This document shows positions 35,812 through 45,433 of a DNA stretch of 64,000 nucleotides, in pieces (position 1 is the first letter of the stretch; every line of letters begins with the position of its first letter). Both the position numbers and the translations under genes were made by a program. The notes under the pieces were generated by a model. The model saw only the letters and a list, made by a program, of their open reading frames with translations. It was not told where the DNA came from and ran no database searches. The DNA comes from Thermococcus sp. 2319x1 (GTDB lineage: Archaea > Methanobacteriota_B > Thermococci > Thermococcales > Thermococcaceae): contig NZ_CP012200.1 in assembly GCF_001484685.1 (NCBI RefSeq), forward strand, positions 490,321-554,320, given 5' to 3'.

Positions 35812-37042
35812 AACAACTTACTACGTTCCCATTGGCCCAATTCATCCGGCATTAAAAGAACCAATAAGAGTGGAGGCGGAGGTTGAGGGAGAGAGGATAG
35901 TGAAGGTTGACGTTAAGAGGGGCTTTGCCCACAGGGGAATTGAGTACATGGGAATGAAGAGGAACGCCATCCAGACGCTTTACCTCTCGGAGAGGATATG
36001 TGGGATATGCTCTATATCTCACCCCTATGCATTCGTCATTGGCAGCGAAAAGGCTTTAGGCATTGAGGCTCCCCCAAGAGCCCAGTACATAAGGACAATA
36101 ATAGCCGAGCTTGAGAGAATTCACTCCCACATACTCTGGCTTGGAGTTATAGCACACGAGATAGGTTTTGACCCGCTCCTCTTCTGGACATGGAAGGGAA
36201 GGGAGAAGGTTCTTGATGTTCTTGAAGCCATAACGGGCAACAGGATAAACTACTCCATGTACATGATTGGAGGGGTCAGGAGGGATTTGAAGGAGAGTCA
36301 CATAAAAGCCTTGAGAGAAATGATAACTTACTATTGGGAGTTCACAGAGCACATGAAGGAAGTCTTCTTGTCTGATCCGGTTTATAAGGCAAGGACAAGG
36401 GGGGTAGCACAGCTCTCAAAGGAGATGGCATTGAAGCTCAACGTAGTCGGGCCAACAGCGAGAGCGGCCGGCTTAAGGATGGACATTAGGCAGGATATTC
36501 CATACGATGCCTATGCGGATATGGACATTAAGGCGGTTGTTCCTCAAGACATAGTGGGAGAGGCAAGGGGAGATGCTTATGATATTACAATGGTGAGGCT
36601 TTACGAGATTGAGCAGAGTTTGGATATAATAGAATTCTGCCTTGACAACCTTCCAGAAGGAAAGATACTTGCAATTCCAAACTATGTGGCTTTGCTTAAC
36701 AAGATCAAAAAGACCGAGGGGGAGGCAATCGGAGCACATGAAGCTCCGAGAGGAGAAGTTATCCACTACTTCAAGTACGATGGGACAAGGGATGGTCCAG
36801 CGGTCTGGAAGGTCATAGCTCCAAGCTACAACAACATAAATTCATGGGCGCCATTGTTGCTTGGAGCAGAGGTTGCTGATATTCCGGTAGTTGTGGCATA
36901 CATAGACCCATGTATGTGCTGTAACGACAGGGTAGCTGTCGTGAAGGATTCGAGCGGAAGAATTCTTGATTACTCCTACTTACACAGAAAAGCTGTAGAA
37001 AAAACCAAAAAACTTGAAAAAGAGTTGGGGGTGAGGAGATGA
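35804..37042 (+). CDS. Second complex, subunit L ([NiFe]-hydrogenase-like large subunit)
   Basis: A 412-residue catalytic-type subunit. Both cysteine pairs that bind nickel in hydrogenases are present: Cys66/Cys69 (RICGIC) and Cys370/Cys373 (DPCMCC, with an extra Cys at 372). VYIGP-type N-terminus reads VPIGPIHPALKEPIRVEA. Sequence diverges from mbhL in SISHPYAFVIGSEKAL and the C-terminal tail. Whether it evolves H2 or reduces sulfur compounds cannot be settled from sequence by eye. ATG 35804 after GGGGTGGGCAG. Confidence 0.92.
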   Translation: MAKTTYYVPIGPIHPALKEPIRVEAEVEGERIVKVDVKRGFAHRGIEYMGMKRNAIQTLYLSERICGICSISHPYAFVIGSEKALGIEAPPRAQYIRTIIAELERIHSHILWLGVIAHEIGFDPLLFWTWKGREKVLDVLEAITGNRINYSMYMIGGVRRDLKESHIKALREMITYYWEFTEHMKEVFLSDPVYKARTRGVAQLSKEMALKLNVVGPTARAAGLRMDIRQDIPYDAYADMDIKAVVPQDIVGEARGDAYDITMVRLYEIEQSLDIIEFCLDNLPEGKILAIPNYVALLNKIKKTEGEAIGAHEAPRGEVIHYFKYDGTRDGPAVWKVIAPSYNNINSWAPLLLGAEVADIPVVVAYIDPCMCCNDRVAVVKDSSGRILDYSYLHRKAVEKTKKLEKELGVRR

Positions 37043-38007
37043 CCCCCGAAACTCTCTTTTACGCTATAGGGATGCCAATAATTGGAGTATTCCTCGGATT
37101 GGTGTACAAGGGTATTGACAGACGGGTTTCAGCAAGAATGACATCGAGAATAGGGCCCCCAATAAGACAGCCCTTCTGGGACGTTGGAAAGCTTCTCCTT
37201 AAAGAAACAGTTGTACCGGAAAACGCGGTAAGATGGATCTTCAACGCAATGCCTATCTTGGCATTTGCTTCATCAATGACTCTCCTCCTTTATATCCCAT
37301 TCGGCATCTTAAAGGCACCCTTAGAAGGATACGGTGATCTGGTAGTGATTTTATACCTCTTAACTCTCCAGGCGCTTGCAATGGCCATTGGAGGATTTGC
37401 CTCGGGCAGCCCGTTTTCTTCAGTGGGAGCACAGAGAGAAATGGTTCTAATGATGAGCTACGAAATGCCCTTTGCAATAGTTATAACAGGCTTTGCTCTA
37501 ATCTACAAAAGCTTTTCGTTGAGCACAATAGCCTCTACCCCCGTATGGAGCATTGTAGGTCCTTTGGGAGGATTGGGCGTTCTATTGCTCTTGATAGCAT
37601 TTCTATGGGTAACTCCAGCAGAGCTTGCAAAGCTCCCTTTTGATATAGCAGAGGCCGAGACGGAAATAGCAGAGGGTATGCTTGCAGAGTATAGCGGGAG
37701 AAATCTTGCCTTGTTCTACCTTTCAGATGCAGTTAGGGGCTTTGCCATGATAGCAATAGAGGTGGTCTTATTCTTCCCCTTCACGTTGAGCTACCTCTTT
37801 GGCTTGAATCTCTCGGGAGCGGCTCTCTATATAGCTGAAAGTCTGTGGTTCCTCTTCAAAGTGCTGGTGCTTTATATTCTAGTAGTAACGCTGGTCAGGA
37901 CATCCTTCGCGAGGTTCAGGATAGAGCAGGCATCGAGGATCTTTTGGGTATATGTGAACATAATAGCCCTGCTTGGACTTTTGCTGATATGGGCGGAGGT
38001 GATGTGA
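37039..38007 (+). CDS. Second complex, subunit M (NuoH-like)
   Basis: A 322-residue NuoH-like membrane protein with ARMTSRIGPPIRQPFWDVGKL, GAQREMVLMMSYEMP and AEAETEIAEGMLAEYSGRN. It follows L directly (ATGA overlap), the MBH order; in MBX operons M lies before J. Confidence 0.93.
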   Translation: MTPETLFYAIGMPIIGVFLGLVYKGIDRRVSARMTSRIGPPIRQPFWDVGKLLLKETVVPENAVRWIFNAMPILAFASSMTLLLYIPFGILKAPLEGYGDLVVILYLLTLQALAMAIGGFASGSPFSSVGAQREMVLMMSYEMPFAIVITGFALIYKSFSLSTIASTPVWSIVGPLGGLGVLLLLIAFLWVTPAELAKLPFDIAEAETEIAEGMLAEYSGRNLALFYLSDAVRGFAMIAIEVVLFFPFTLSYLFGLNLSGAALYIAESLWFLFKVLVLYILVVTLVRTSFARFRIEQASRIFWVYVNIIALLGLLLIWAEVM

Positions 38008-38008
38008 A

Positions 38009-38467
38009 ATGCCAACAAAAGCAATGTTCCTAATGATAAAACAGATGCTTCAGAGGCCGTTCACAAATCCATTTCCAGTAAAGCACGCTCCAAAAGACGT
38101 AACATCACTCATTGAAAAGATCCAAAAAGGGGAAGTGAAGATATATCCCCCCGTCCCTGTTCCGGAAGGATTTAGAGGGAAGCTGCACTACGATCCCGAG
38201 AGGTGCATTGGGTGCAGGCTGTGTATAATGGTATGCCCTGCAAATGCTATGGAATGGATCCCGGAGCTTGGGAAAATAAGGCACTATGTTTCCCGCTGTA
38301 TGTTTTGTGCCCTCTGTGTAGACGTCTGTCCAGGCAAAAAGTTTCCAGGAGAGGAGAAGGCTGTGAAGGCACTCTCCATGAGTGAAGAATTCCTCATTGC
38401 TGACTACGACAAGTACAGCGACAACCTTATAGAGGAACCTCCCGAAGCTAAGGAAAAAGGTATTTAG
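38009..38467 (+). CDS. Second complex, subunit N (two [4Fe-4S] ferredoxin-like)
   Basis: A 152-residue NuoI-like subunit with two cluster motifs, CIGCRLCIMVCP and CMFCALCVDVCP (near residues 65-75 and 96-107). It lacks the second ferredoxin domain of the mbhN in this window. It starts two bases after subunit M and ends the operon. Confidence 0.92.
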   Translation: MPTKAMFLMIKQMLQRPFTNPFPVKHAPKDVTSLIEKIQKGEVKIYPPVPVPEGFRGKLHYDPERCIGCRLCIMVCPANAMEWIPELGKIRHYVSRCMFCALCVDVCPGKKFPGEEKAVKALSMSEEFLIADYDKYSDNLIEEPPEAKEKGI

Positions 38468-38490
38468 TTACCTTTTCTTTATTCTTTACC

Positions 38491-39210
38491 ATGATACTCG
38501 TCGGAACATGTGGTTTTTGTGAGGCCAAGAAGAGATATTTTGAAGACTTCAGCACTGTGGAAGTTCAGCAAACTTTTTACAAAATTCTGCAGGAGAGGAC
38601 TCTCCAAAAGTGGAGGAAAGAGGCTCCAGAAGATTTTGTATTTTCCCTCAAGGCGTTTCAAGGTATAACACATCCTTCAAACAGTCCCACTTGGAGACGG
38701 AGTAATGTAAAACCATTCGGGGATGTGGGACTGCTGAGACCTACAGAGGAGGTTCTTAGATACTGGGGGCTTACACTTAAAGAAGCTGAGGCGTTAGGGG
38801 CAAGGTTTATTCTAATTCAGCTCCCCAAAAGCTTTAAAGAAAATGAAGAGAGCTTTAGCAATGCGGAGAAGTTTTTTGAGCAGATAGAAAGGGGAGATTT
38901 TGAAATTGCAGTTGAACTTAGAGGCTGGAGTGAAAGGGGAATAAAGAAATTCGTTAGGGGGTTCGATCTCATCGATGTCACAGACCCTACAATACGGGAA
39001 CCCACTCATGGGGGAATGATTAACTACTACCGTCTTCACGGCACTTATCAGGGAGGGAGGATAATATACAAACACAAATACAGTGAAGAAGAGTTAAGGG
39101 CGATAGCCGAAAAAGTTAAAGGGTGGGATAAAGGGGAGAGCTACGTTTACCTCAACAACGTCTATATGTGCGACGATGCCAAGCGTTTTATTAAAATCCT
39201 GGCTTTCTAA
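38491..39210 (+). CDS. DUF72 (YecE-family) protein
   Basis: A 239-residue TIM-barrel protein of the DUF72/YecE family: N-terminal [44 protein letters not shown] and AVELRGWS (beta strands carrying polar residues), then HGTYQGGRI near the C-terminus. The biochemical role is unknown. It begins 24 bases after the second complex, with TATA-like TTTATTC just before, so a leaderless mRNA is possible. It converges with gyaR, overlapping by 20 bases. Confidence 0.88.
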   Translation: MILVGTCGFCEAKKRYFEDFSTVEVQQTFYKILQERTLQKWRKEAPEDFVFSLKAFQGITHPSNSPTWRRSNVKPFGDVGLLRPTEEVLRYWGLTLKEAEALGARFILIQLPKSFKENEESFSNAEKFFEQIERGDFEIAVELRGWSERGIKKFVRGFDLIDVTDPTIREPTHGGMINYYRLHGTYQGGRIIYKHKYSEEELRAIAEKVKGWDKGESYVYLNNVYMCDDAKRFIKILAF

Positions 39211-40192
39211 TTTTTACAACATCTTTGTTGACAAGGTTCGGTGGGATCTCACCTTTGGCAAATGCTATTAAGTTCTTTGCAACCAGCTCTGCCATGCCTT
39301 CTCGAGCTTCACGAGTTGCGCTGCCTATGTGTGGAGCTAAAACAACGTTTTTTAACCTGAAGAGCTCTTCATTGTAGTAGGGCTCCTCTTCAAAAACATC
39401 TAAGCCAGCTCCAGCTATCCACCCTTCTTTTAATGCCTTGATTAAGGCGTTGGTATCAACGACTGCCCCCCTGGATGTGTTTATTAGGATTGCGTTGGGT
39501 TTCATAAGCTTGAGCTCCTTCTCTCCTATCATGTGGTAGGTCTCTTTGGTTAGGGGAACGTGAAGGCTTATAAAGTCGCTCTCTTTCAAAAGGGTCTCAA
39601 AATCAACATACTCTGCGCCAATCTCTTTTTCTGCCTCAACTTTACGTGTTCTCGAGTAATAGATGATTTTCATCCCAAATCCTTTGGCTCTCTTTGCGAG
39701 GGCCTGGCCGATTCTTCCAAAGCCCACTATTCCCAAAGTCTTTCCTTTCAGCTCATATCCTAAAAACATTAGCGGATGCCAGCCGACTTCTCTTTTCTTC
39801 CATTCGCCACTCCTCACAAAGCCATCAGCCTCTACAATCCTCCTTGCAACTGCCAGAAGAAGGGCAAATGCAAGGTCAGCCGTTGCATCCGTAAGGACTC
39901 CGGGAGTGTTTGTAACGTATATTCCCCTTTTTGTAGCCTCTTCTATGTCTATGTTATCATAGCCGACCGCATATTGGGCTATTATTTTTAACTTGGGGGC
40001 GTTTCCCAGTAGTTCTCTATCTACTTTGTCCGTTACAAGGGTCACTAGAGCATCGACCTCTCTGACTTTCTCCAGAAGCACTTCCCGCGGAGGTGCTTTC
40101 GGATCTTTCCAGAGTTCTATTTCATAGAATTCTTCGAGCATCTTAATTCCATTTTCCGGGATTTGTCGTGTTATAAACACCTTGGGCTTCAT
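39191..40192 (-). CDS. gyaR: Glyoxylate/hydroxypyruvate reductase
   Basis: A 333-residue 2-hydroxyacid dehydrogenase. The NAD(P) site is [19 protein letters not shown] near residue 152-170; [30 protein letters not shown] and APHIGSAT (catalytic His) follow. It closely resembles the glyoxylate reductases of Pyrococcus and Thermococcus. Its 3' end overlaps DUF72 on the opposite strand. Confidence 0.93.
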   Translation of the reverse strand: MKPKVFITRQIPENGIKMLEEFYEIELWKDPKAPPREVLLEKVREVDALVTLVTDKVDRELLGNAPKLKIIAQYAVGYDNIDIEEATKRGIYVTNTPGVLTDATADLAFALLLAVARRIVEADGFVRSGEWKKREVGWHPLMFLGYELKGKTLGIVGFGRIGQALAKRAKGFGMKIIYYSRTRKVEAEKEIGAEYVDFETLLKESDFISLHVPLTKETYHMIGEKELKLMKPNAILINTSRGAVVDTNALIKALKEGWIAGAGLDVFEEEPYYNEELFRLKNVVLAPHIGSATREAREGMAELVAKNLIAFAKGEIPPNLVNKDVVKIRKPGF

Positions 40193-40265
40193 GGTATTTC
40201 CCCTTCTAAGATAACGGTCAAAACGTATAAATATCTTTATGAAGATTAGTTAATGGTGATGTTGA

Positions 40266-41489
40266 ATGGATTACACAAAATACCTAGCCGGAAGGGCGAA
40301 TTGGATTAAGGGCTCGGCTTTGGCTGATGTGATGAAAAAGGCTTCAGAACTTCAAAAGAAAGGAGTGAAACTAATTTCTCTCGCAGCTGGGGATCCAGAT
40401 CCAGATTTAATCCCAAGGGCTGTTCTTGGAGAAATAGCAAAAGAGGTTCTTGAAAAGGAGCCAAAATCTGTTATGTATACTCCAGCAAATGGGATTCCAG
40501 AGCTTAGGGAGGAGCTGGCAGCATTCTTGAAAAAATACGACCATTTAGAAGTTTCTCCAGAAAACATTGTTATTACAATAGGGGGAACGGGAGCACTGGA
40601 TCTTCTTGGAAGGGTCTTGATAGACCCTGGAGATGTCGTGATAACGGAGAATCCCTCGTACATAAACACTCTGCTGGCATTTGAACAGCTGGGAGCCAAA
40701 ATTGAGGGGGTTCCAGTTGATAACTATGGAATGAGAGTTGATCTGCTGGAGGAGAAAATAAAGGAGCTTAAAGCTAAAGGACAGAAAGTTAAGCTCATCT
40801 ATACCATCCCGACTGGCCAGAATCCAATGGGCGTCACCATGAGTATGGAACGCAGAAAGGCTCTTCTGGAGGTTGCATCCAAGTACGACCTCCTAATAAT
40901 TGAAGACACCGCTTATAACTTTATGAGGTATGAAGGTGGGGATATAGTCCCCTTAAAGGCTCTGGACAATGAAGGGAGAGTTATCGTGGCGGGAACGCTC
41001 AGCAAGGTCCTTGGAACAGGATTCAGAATTGGATGGATAATAGCAGAGGGAGAAATCCTCAAAAAAGTTCTCATGCAGAAACAGCCAATTGACTTCTGTG
41101 CTCCAGCTATTTCCCAGTACATTGCCCTGGAATACTTAAAGAGGGGCTATTTTGAGAAGTATCACTTGAAAGGAGCACTGCTCGGTTATAGAGAGAAGAG
41201 GGATATCATGCTGAAGGTTCTTGAAAAGCACTTGCCAAATGCAGAATTTACAAAGCCAATAGCGGGAATGTTTGTTATGCTTTTCCTTCCAGAGGGGGCA
41301 GATGGTATCTCATTTGCCAACGAGCTCATGGAAAGAGAGGGGGTTGTGGTAGTTCCAGGAAAGCCTTTCTACACGGACGAGTCTGGAAAGAATGCTATAA
41401 GGCTTAACTTCTCAAGACCAAACAAGGAAGAAATTCCAGTAGGAATCGAAAAACTTGCTAAACTTTATAAGGAAAAGTTTGGCGAGTGA
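40266..41489 (+). CDS. PLP-dependent aminotransferase, class I/II
   Basis: A 407-residue fold-type I enzyme like the Thermococcales multi-substrate/aromatic and 2-aminoadipate-type aminotransferases. MYTPANGIPELREELAAFL, YTIPTGQNPMGVTMS and the PLP-lysine motif AGTLSKVLGTGFRIGW (near residue 247) are visible. Substrate not determinable by eye. TATA-like AAGATTAGTTAATGG precedes; the leader is very short. Confidence 0.92.
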   Translation: MDYTKYLAGRANWIKGSALADVMKKASELQKKGVKLISLAAGDPDPDLIPRAVLGEIAKEVLEKEPKSVMYTPANGIPELREELAAFLKKYDHLEVSPENIVITIGGTGALDLLGRVLIDPGDVVITENPSYINTLLAFEQLGAKIEGVPVDNYGMRVDLLEEKIKELKAKGQKVKLIYTIPTGQNPMGVTMSMERRKALLEVASKYDLLIIEDTAYNFMRYEGGDIVPLKALDNEGRVIVAGTLSKVLGTGFRIGWIIAEGEILKKVLMQKQPIDFCAPAISQYIALEYLKRGYFEKYHLKGALLGYREKRDIMLKVLEKHLPNAEFTKPIAGMFVMLFLPEGADGISFANELMEREGVVVVPGKPFYTDESGKNAIRLNFSRPNKEEIPVGIEKLAKLYKEKFGE

Positions 41490-41571
41490 ACTCTTTGTTT
41501 TTACATTTTCTTTTGGGTCGTCATATTCTCGATGGGAGTATTTGTTTTTAATGCACTCAGAAAAGTTTTTT

Positions 41572-41659
41572 TGGTGCGGGGGCGGGGATTTGAACCCCGG
41601 AACCCCTGCGGGACGGGACCCTCAATCCCGCGCCTTTGACCAGGCTCGGCAACCCCCGC
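41572..41659 (-). tRNA. tRNA-Leu, anticodon GAG
   Basis: Folds as a class II tRNA. The acceptor GCGGGGG (41653-41659) pairs with CCCCCGC (41576-41582), the discriminator is A and CCA is encoded at 41572-41574. The D arm reads GCCGAGCCTGGTC. The anticodon stem CGGGA...TCCCG holds the loop TTGAGGG, and a long variable arm follows, typical of leucine tRNA. Confidence 0.95.
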
Positions 41660-41761
41660 AAGAGCGCCGTTTATTTGTCTTCTCAGTTTGTTTATAAATT
41701 TTTCTATCCCCTTTAACCGAAAGGTTTATAAATGGCCTTCAATCCTTATTGGATTGGGCGT

Positions 41762-41839
41762 GGGCCGGTAGCTTAGCATGGTTAGAGCGGCGGACTCTTA
41801 ATCCGCAGGTCGGGGGTTCAAATCCCCCCCGGCCCGCCA
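41762..41839 (+). tRNA. tRNA-Lys, anticodon CTT
   Basis: Acceptor GGGCCGG (41762-41768) pairs with CCGGCCC (41829-41835), discriminator G, CCA encoded at 41837-41839. Anticodon stem GCGGA...TCCGC holds loop CTCTTAA, anticodon CTT. T arm GGGGGTTCAAATCCCCC is canonical. A TATA-like GTTTATAAATGG lies at about 41724-41735. Confidence 0.95.
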
Positions 41840-41937
41840 AATAGGCTCTTCTACAGGCCATTTATTTTCCAAAAAATTTATGTATAATATTGGCTCTAAA
41901 CTAAAGTGGATAGGGAATAAACCGGAGGAGATGCTCA

Positions 41938-42303
41938 ATGCAGCCTCATGAATTCAAGATAGATGAAGATGGTTTAAGAGCAGTTTTACCTCCAATGGAA
42001 GCCGAGATAATGGAGTATATGTGGAAGGTGAAAGTTGCAACGGCTGGAGATGTTTATGAATATCTGAAAGAGAAACATGAGAACTTAAGACGTTCTACGG
42101 TTAGTATACTAATGAACAGACTCTGTGAAAGAGGGCTATTAAAGAGAAGTGTGGATACGGGAAGGGGAGGAATGAGATACGTTTACAGTGTGGCTACAAG
42201 CAAAGAGGAGTTCGAGAAGAAAGTTGTAGAGAGCATTTTGAATGCCCTCATGAGCAATTTTAAGGAGGCAACCGTTGCATATCTTTCAAAGATAAAGAAG
42301 TGA
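41938..42303 (+). CDS. BlaI/MecI-family transcriptional regulator
   Basis: A 121-residue winged-helix repressor of the BlaI/CopY type. LPPMEAEIMEYMWKVKVATAGDVYEYLKEK and STVSILMNRLCERGLLKRS form the recognition helix region. The C-terminal helix mediates dimers. It lies seven bases before an M48 protease gene; in bacteria, BlaI partners with the membrane protease BlaR1. ATG follows GGAGGAGATG. Confidence 0.88.
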   Translation: MQPHEFKIDEDGLRAVLPPMEAEIMEYMWKVKVATAGDVYEYLKEKHENLRRSTVSILMNRLCERGLLKRSVDTGRGGMRYVYSVATSKEEFEKKVVESILNALMSNFKEATVAYLSKIKK

Positions 42304-42309
42304 TAGCAG

Positions 42310-43092
42310 ATGCTTAAGCTCATATTCCTTGCCCAGGTGTTGATTACACTTTTATACTTGGGAAAACTCGGCCTGTTATTTGTAGTTGCGGTATTCCTTA
42401 TTCTCGCTGGACTGTACCTGTGGACTATTAAGAGCTCCTTAAATAAGAAACAAAGGAAGCTTTCTTATGAAGACCTCCCATGGCTCTACGATGGAATAAT
42501 GAGAATGGCAAATAAGGCCGGGATAGCAACTCCCGAAATTTATCTGCTGGATGACTATATACCCAATGCTTACTCTTTTAGAAATTCGATTGTGCTTTCT
42601 ATGGGTCTATTTGAGGTTCTCGATGAAGAAGAAATCCTTGCAGTTGCGGCCCATGAGATAGGTCATATAAAAAACGGAGATACTGTCCTCTTCCCGCTCA
42701 TATCTTATGGGAGATATCTCATGCTCGCCATAGCCCTTTTGAATTTCCTAATCTCCAGAAACACCTTGGTTTCATTGGCTTCCTTAATATTTTACCTTCT
42801 CTATGAGGTTCGTAGGTCTGATTATTTAAAACAGAGGGAATTCAAAGCTGATGAAACGGCATTGCGCTTAATACCCGTTCCACTGGCTCTAAAAAGAGCC
42901 CTCGAAGAACTTAAGTACTACGAGGACTTAAGGATCGAAGTTAAGGAATCTGCGCTGCCTTCTATAGAGCCGGAGATAGAGAGAACTCACCAAAAATCAC
43001 TTTTTGAGACACACCCGAGCTATGAAGAGAGGATATGGAAGATTATGGCCGAGGTTGAAGCTATGACCCTCATGGGGAGAATTTTCAACTGA
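42310..43092 (+). CDS. M48-family membrane metalloprotease
   Basis: A 260-residue protein with membrane helices at about 1-40 and 120-160 and the zinc motif AAHEIGHIKNGD near residues 114-125 (HExxH). A downstream Glu in REFKADETA (near residue 178) is the third ligand. This resembles HtpX-like peptidases. Its pairing with a BlaI-type repressor suggests a signal-controlled protease, or control of the protease by the repressor. Confidence 0.88.
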   Translation: MLKLIFLAQVLITLLYLGKLGLLFVVAVFLILAGLYLWTIKSSLNKKQRKLSYEDLPWLYDGIMRMANKAGIATPEIYLLDDYIPNAYSFRNSIVLSMGLFEVLDEEEILAVAAHEIGHIKNGDTVLFPLISYGRYLMLAIALLNFLISRNTLVSLASLIFYLLYEVRRSDYLKQREFKADETALRLIPVPLALKRALEELKYYEDLRIEVKESALPSIEPEIERTHQKSLFETHPSYEERIWKIMAEVEAMTLMGRIFN

Positions 43093-43139
43093 TCAAAAAT
43101 TCTTTTAAGCTCCTTGCTTCTTTTTTATTAGGTGGTACT

Positions 43140-43670
43140 GTGGAGATAGAAATAGTTCTGGATAAAGAGCGAGCAGAGCATATAAAGAAAATACGCCCCA
43201 CAAAAGATGAATACTTCATGCTCATTGCAAAACTTGTAAGCTTAAGGGCCACATGTCCCAGGCTCAGGGTTGGAGCAGTTGCCGTAAAAGACGGCTACAT
43301 TTTGGCGACGGGCTATAATGGTGCCCCGAGGAACATGGAGCATTGTATAGACGTGGGTTGCTTAATAGTTGATGGCCACTGTCATAGGGCGGTTCATGCG
43401 GAGCAGAACGTCATAGCAATGGCTGCTAGAAAGGGGATAAGCCTTGAGGGGGCCACACTTTATGTTACCCACTTTCCATGCGATGTCTGCTTTAAGTTAC
43501 TGGTAAATGCGGGAGTTAGGGAAATAGTTTACGAGGAAATGTATCCCAACAAGGCAACTGAGATTTTGCTGAAAGAAGCCCAAGAGAAAGGGATTGTGAA
43601 AATAAGACAATTCAAAGTACCAAAGGAGAGGGTTAAAGTATTCTTGAAAGAGCTTTTTGGAGATGACTAG
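43140..43670 (+). CDS. Deoxycytidylate (dCMP) deaminase family protein
   Basis: A 176-residue cytidine-deaminase-fold enzyme. The zinc site is VHAEQNVIAMAAR (His-Ala-Glu, near residue 84) and FPCDVCFKLL (PCxxC near 110-114). Another ligand region is ATGYNGAPRN. It produces dUMP for thymidylate synthesis. The start is GTG at 43140 after TTAGGTGGT. C-terminal end overlaps the next minus-strand gene by four bases. Confidence 0.9.
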   Translation: MEIEIVLDKERAEHIKKIRPTKDEYFMLIAKLVSLRATCPRLRVGAVAVKDGYILATGYNGAPRNMEHCIDVGCLIVDGHCHRAVHAEQNVIAMAARKGISLEGATLYVTHFPCDVCFKLLVNAGVREIVYEEMYPNKATEILLKEAQEKGIVKIRQFKVPKERVKVFLKELFGDD

Positions 43671-44029
43671 TCCCTTTCTAGTTTTTCCAGCATTTCCTTG
43701 ATTTCCTGGAATTCTATTGTGATCCGACGTGTCAGCTCGGTTATTTCCCTTTCGGCTTTGTCTATTGCGATGTAAAGCCTAAACAACAGCAGGTAGCTGA
43801 GGCCTATGGAGACCACAAACAATGCATCCAGCCCTCTACCAAGCCCGAGTATGTTTTTTATTGTTAGGGAAATCTCCACCGGTTTCAGGGAAATTATCAG
43901 CATTATGAGAAGCAAAGCCTCCCAGAACACCAGATCTTGCCAGTCAAGTTCTTTTCTCCTGTATTTTCCAACTACGTACACCATAAGTGCCAGGATAATA
44001 ACAACGGCGATGTATTGTACGGCATACAT
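43667..44029 (-). CDS. DUF2304 membrane protein
   Basis: A 120-residue protein with four hydrophobic helices in the first 85 residues and a C-terminal coiled-coil-like tail (EREITELTRRITIEFQEIKEMLEKLE). DUF2304 proteins are often encoded with glycosyltransferases, as here: it follows the HAD-GT2 fusion. The start ATG 44029 is preceded by GAGGTGAT. Confidence 0.85.
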   Translation of the reverse strand: MYAVQYIAVVIILALMVYVVGKYRRKELDWQDLVFWEALLLIMLIISLKPVEISLTIKNILGLGRGLDALFVVSIGLSYLLLFRLYIAIDKAEREITELTRRITIEFQEIKEMLEKLERD

Positions 44030-44034
44030 TTTTA

Positions 44035-45357
44035 TCACCTCATCCTATCTAACAGCAAGTTAAAAGCTATTTTTACGCCCTCTAAAACGTTGGTCCCTTT
44101 CTTTTTGGAATATTCGGTATAAACCGCTTTTATGGGTACTTCAACTATTCTGCATCCGTTCTTTGAGGCTTCGATTATTATTTCACTTGAAACAGCATAT
44201 CTATCGCATGTGATTTTTATTTTGGATGCACATTCTCTATTCAAACACCGCAGACCACTCTGGGAATCAGTGACGTATTTCCTTGCAAATATCGCTGTTA
44301 TGAAGTCGAGAACAAAATTTCCAAAGCGCTTTACAAAAGGCATTTCACTTATATCTCCTTTCAATCTTGAGCCCACGGCAAAATCTGCTCTTCCCTCTGC
44401 AACCGGCTTCATTACTCTTAGGGCATCATCAACTAAATGCTGGCCATCTGCATCGAAGGTCAGTATTAATTCAGCTTCTTTAAGGAGGGCATACTTTATC
44501 CCCGTCCCCAATGCTCCCCCAAGCCCTCTGTTTACGAGGTGTGTTAACACTACCACGCCTTTTTCTTGGGCCACTTCTCTGGTTCTATCCCTGCTTCCAT
44601 CGTTTACCACCACAATCTCTTTTCCTTTAAAATACTGGAGTAGCTCCTCTAAGACGCTGCCGATGGTCTTTTCTTCGTTGTAAGCGGGTACAACAACGTA
44701 TGTTTTAAGCAGTCTTTTGAAGAGCCCGACGGCTTCTTTGACATTTGCCACTTCAAAGTTTGCATCTTCTTCAATTTTAAAGCTCATCCTTCCGCTTTCG
44801 TTGGAGGTTATAAGTACACTCAGGCACCTTAGTTCTTTTGCCGGGAGCAGGTCATATCCATGATCTCCCACTACAACTACTTTTGTTGGTGGGACATTAA
44901 AATGCTCCAGTATTGTTTTTAAATGGCCAACGTTGGGCTTTACATCCTCCGGAGGCACGTCATCCCTGGTAACTACAAGATCAAAAAATTCCTCGATGCT
45001 ATGTTTTTTTAGCACATATTCTGTGGCCTTCCTGGAGCTCCTAGTCATCAGGGCGATTTTTATTCCATTTTCTTTTAAAAGCTCTAGCAGTTCTCTGGAA
45101 CCTTCGAACAAATAGCTGTCCTTAGCCCTTTCTACTTCCAGTTCAACGAGGAATGAATGCAGATATTCAAAATCCATACCCGTAGTTTGGGATATCTTGA
45201 ACAGGGTTTCATACATAGGGGTTAGGTCGCCAATGAGCTCCTTTGGTATTCCCTCCATCTCAAGCCTCTCTCTTAATCTCTCCTTTACCTCTGCAAAGTC
45301 CATTGGAGCGCCCACAAGGGTTCCATCGAGATCGAAGACAACCAACTGAATGTCCAT
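44035..45357 (-). CDS. HAD hydrolase fused to GT2 glycosyltransferase (dolichol-P mannose synthase-like)
   Basis: A 440-residue two-domain protein. Residues about 1-212 form a HAD hydrolase: VVFDLDGTLVGA, LMTRSSRKA and VVVGDHGYDLLPAKEL. Residues about 220-440 form a GT2 enzyme like Dpm1: VVPAYNEEKTIGSVLEELL, VVNDGSRDRT, TFDADGQH and SQSGLRCLN. The GT2 part should make dolichyl-phosphate-linked sugar. A fused phosphatase suggests combined control of phosphate release or substrate. ATG 45357 follows AGGGTGAAAAAGC. Confidence 0.92.
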   Translation of the reverse strand: MDIQLVVFDLDGTLVGAPMDFAEVKERLRERLEMEGIPKELIGDLTPMYETLFKISQTTGMDFEYLHSFLVELEVERAKDSYLFEGSRELLELLKENGIKIALMTRSSRKATEYVLKKHSIEEFFDLVVTRDDVPPEDVKPNVGHLKTILEHFNVPPTKVVVVGDHGYDLLPAKELRCLSVLITSNESGRMSFKIEEDANFEVANVKEAVGLFKRLLKTYVVVPAYNEEKTIGSVLEELLQYFKGKEIVVVNDGSRDRTREVAQEKGVVVLTHLVNRGLGGALGTGIKYALLKEAELILTFDADGQHLVDDALRVMKPVAEGRADFAVGSRLKGDISEMPFVKRFGNFVLDFITAIFARKYVTDSQSGLRCLNRECASKIKITCDRYAVSSEIIIEASKNGCRIVEVPIKAVYTEYSKKKGTNVLEGVKIAFNLLLDRMR

Positions 45358-45433
45358 GCTTTTTCACCCTGTGACATTTCTTATAAGCGGAAGAGTTATT
45401 AAGTCCTTGCTTAATTTAGCTTGGGTGGTTATA

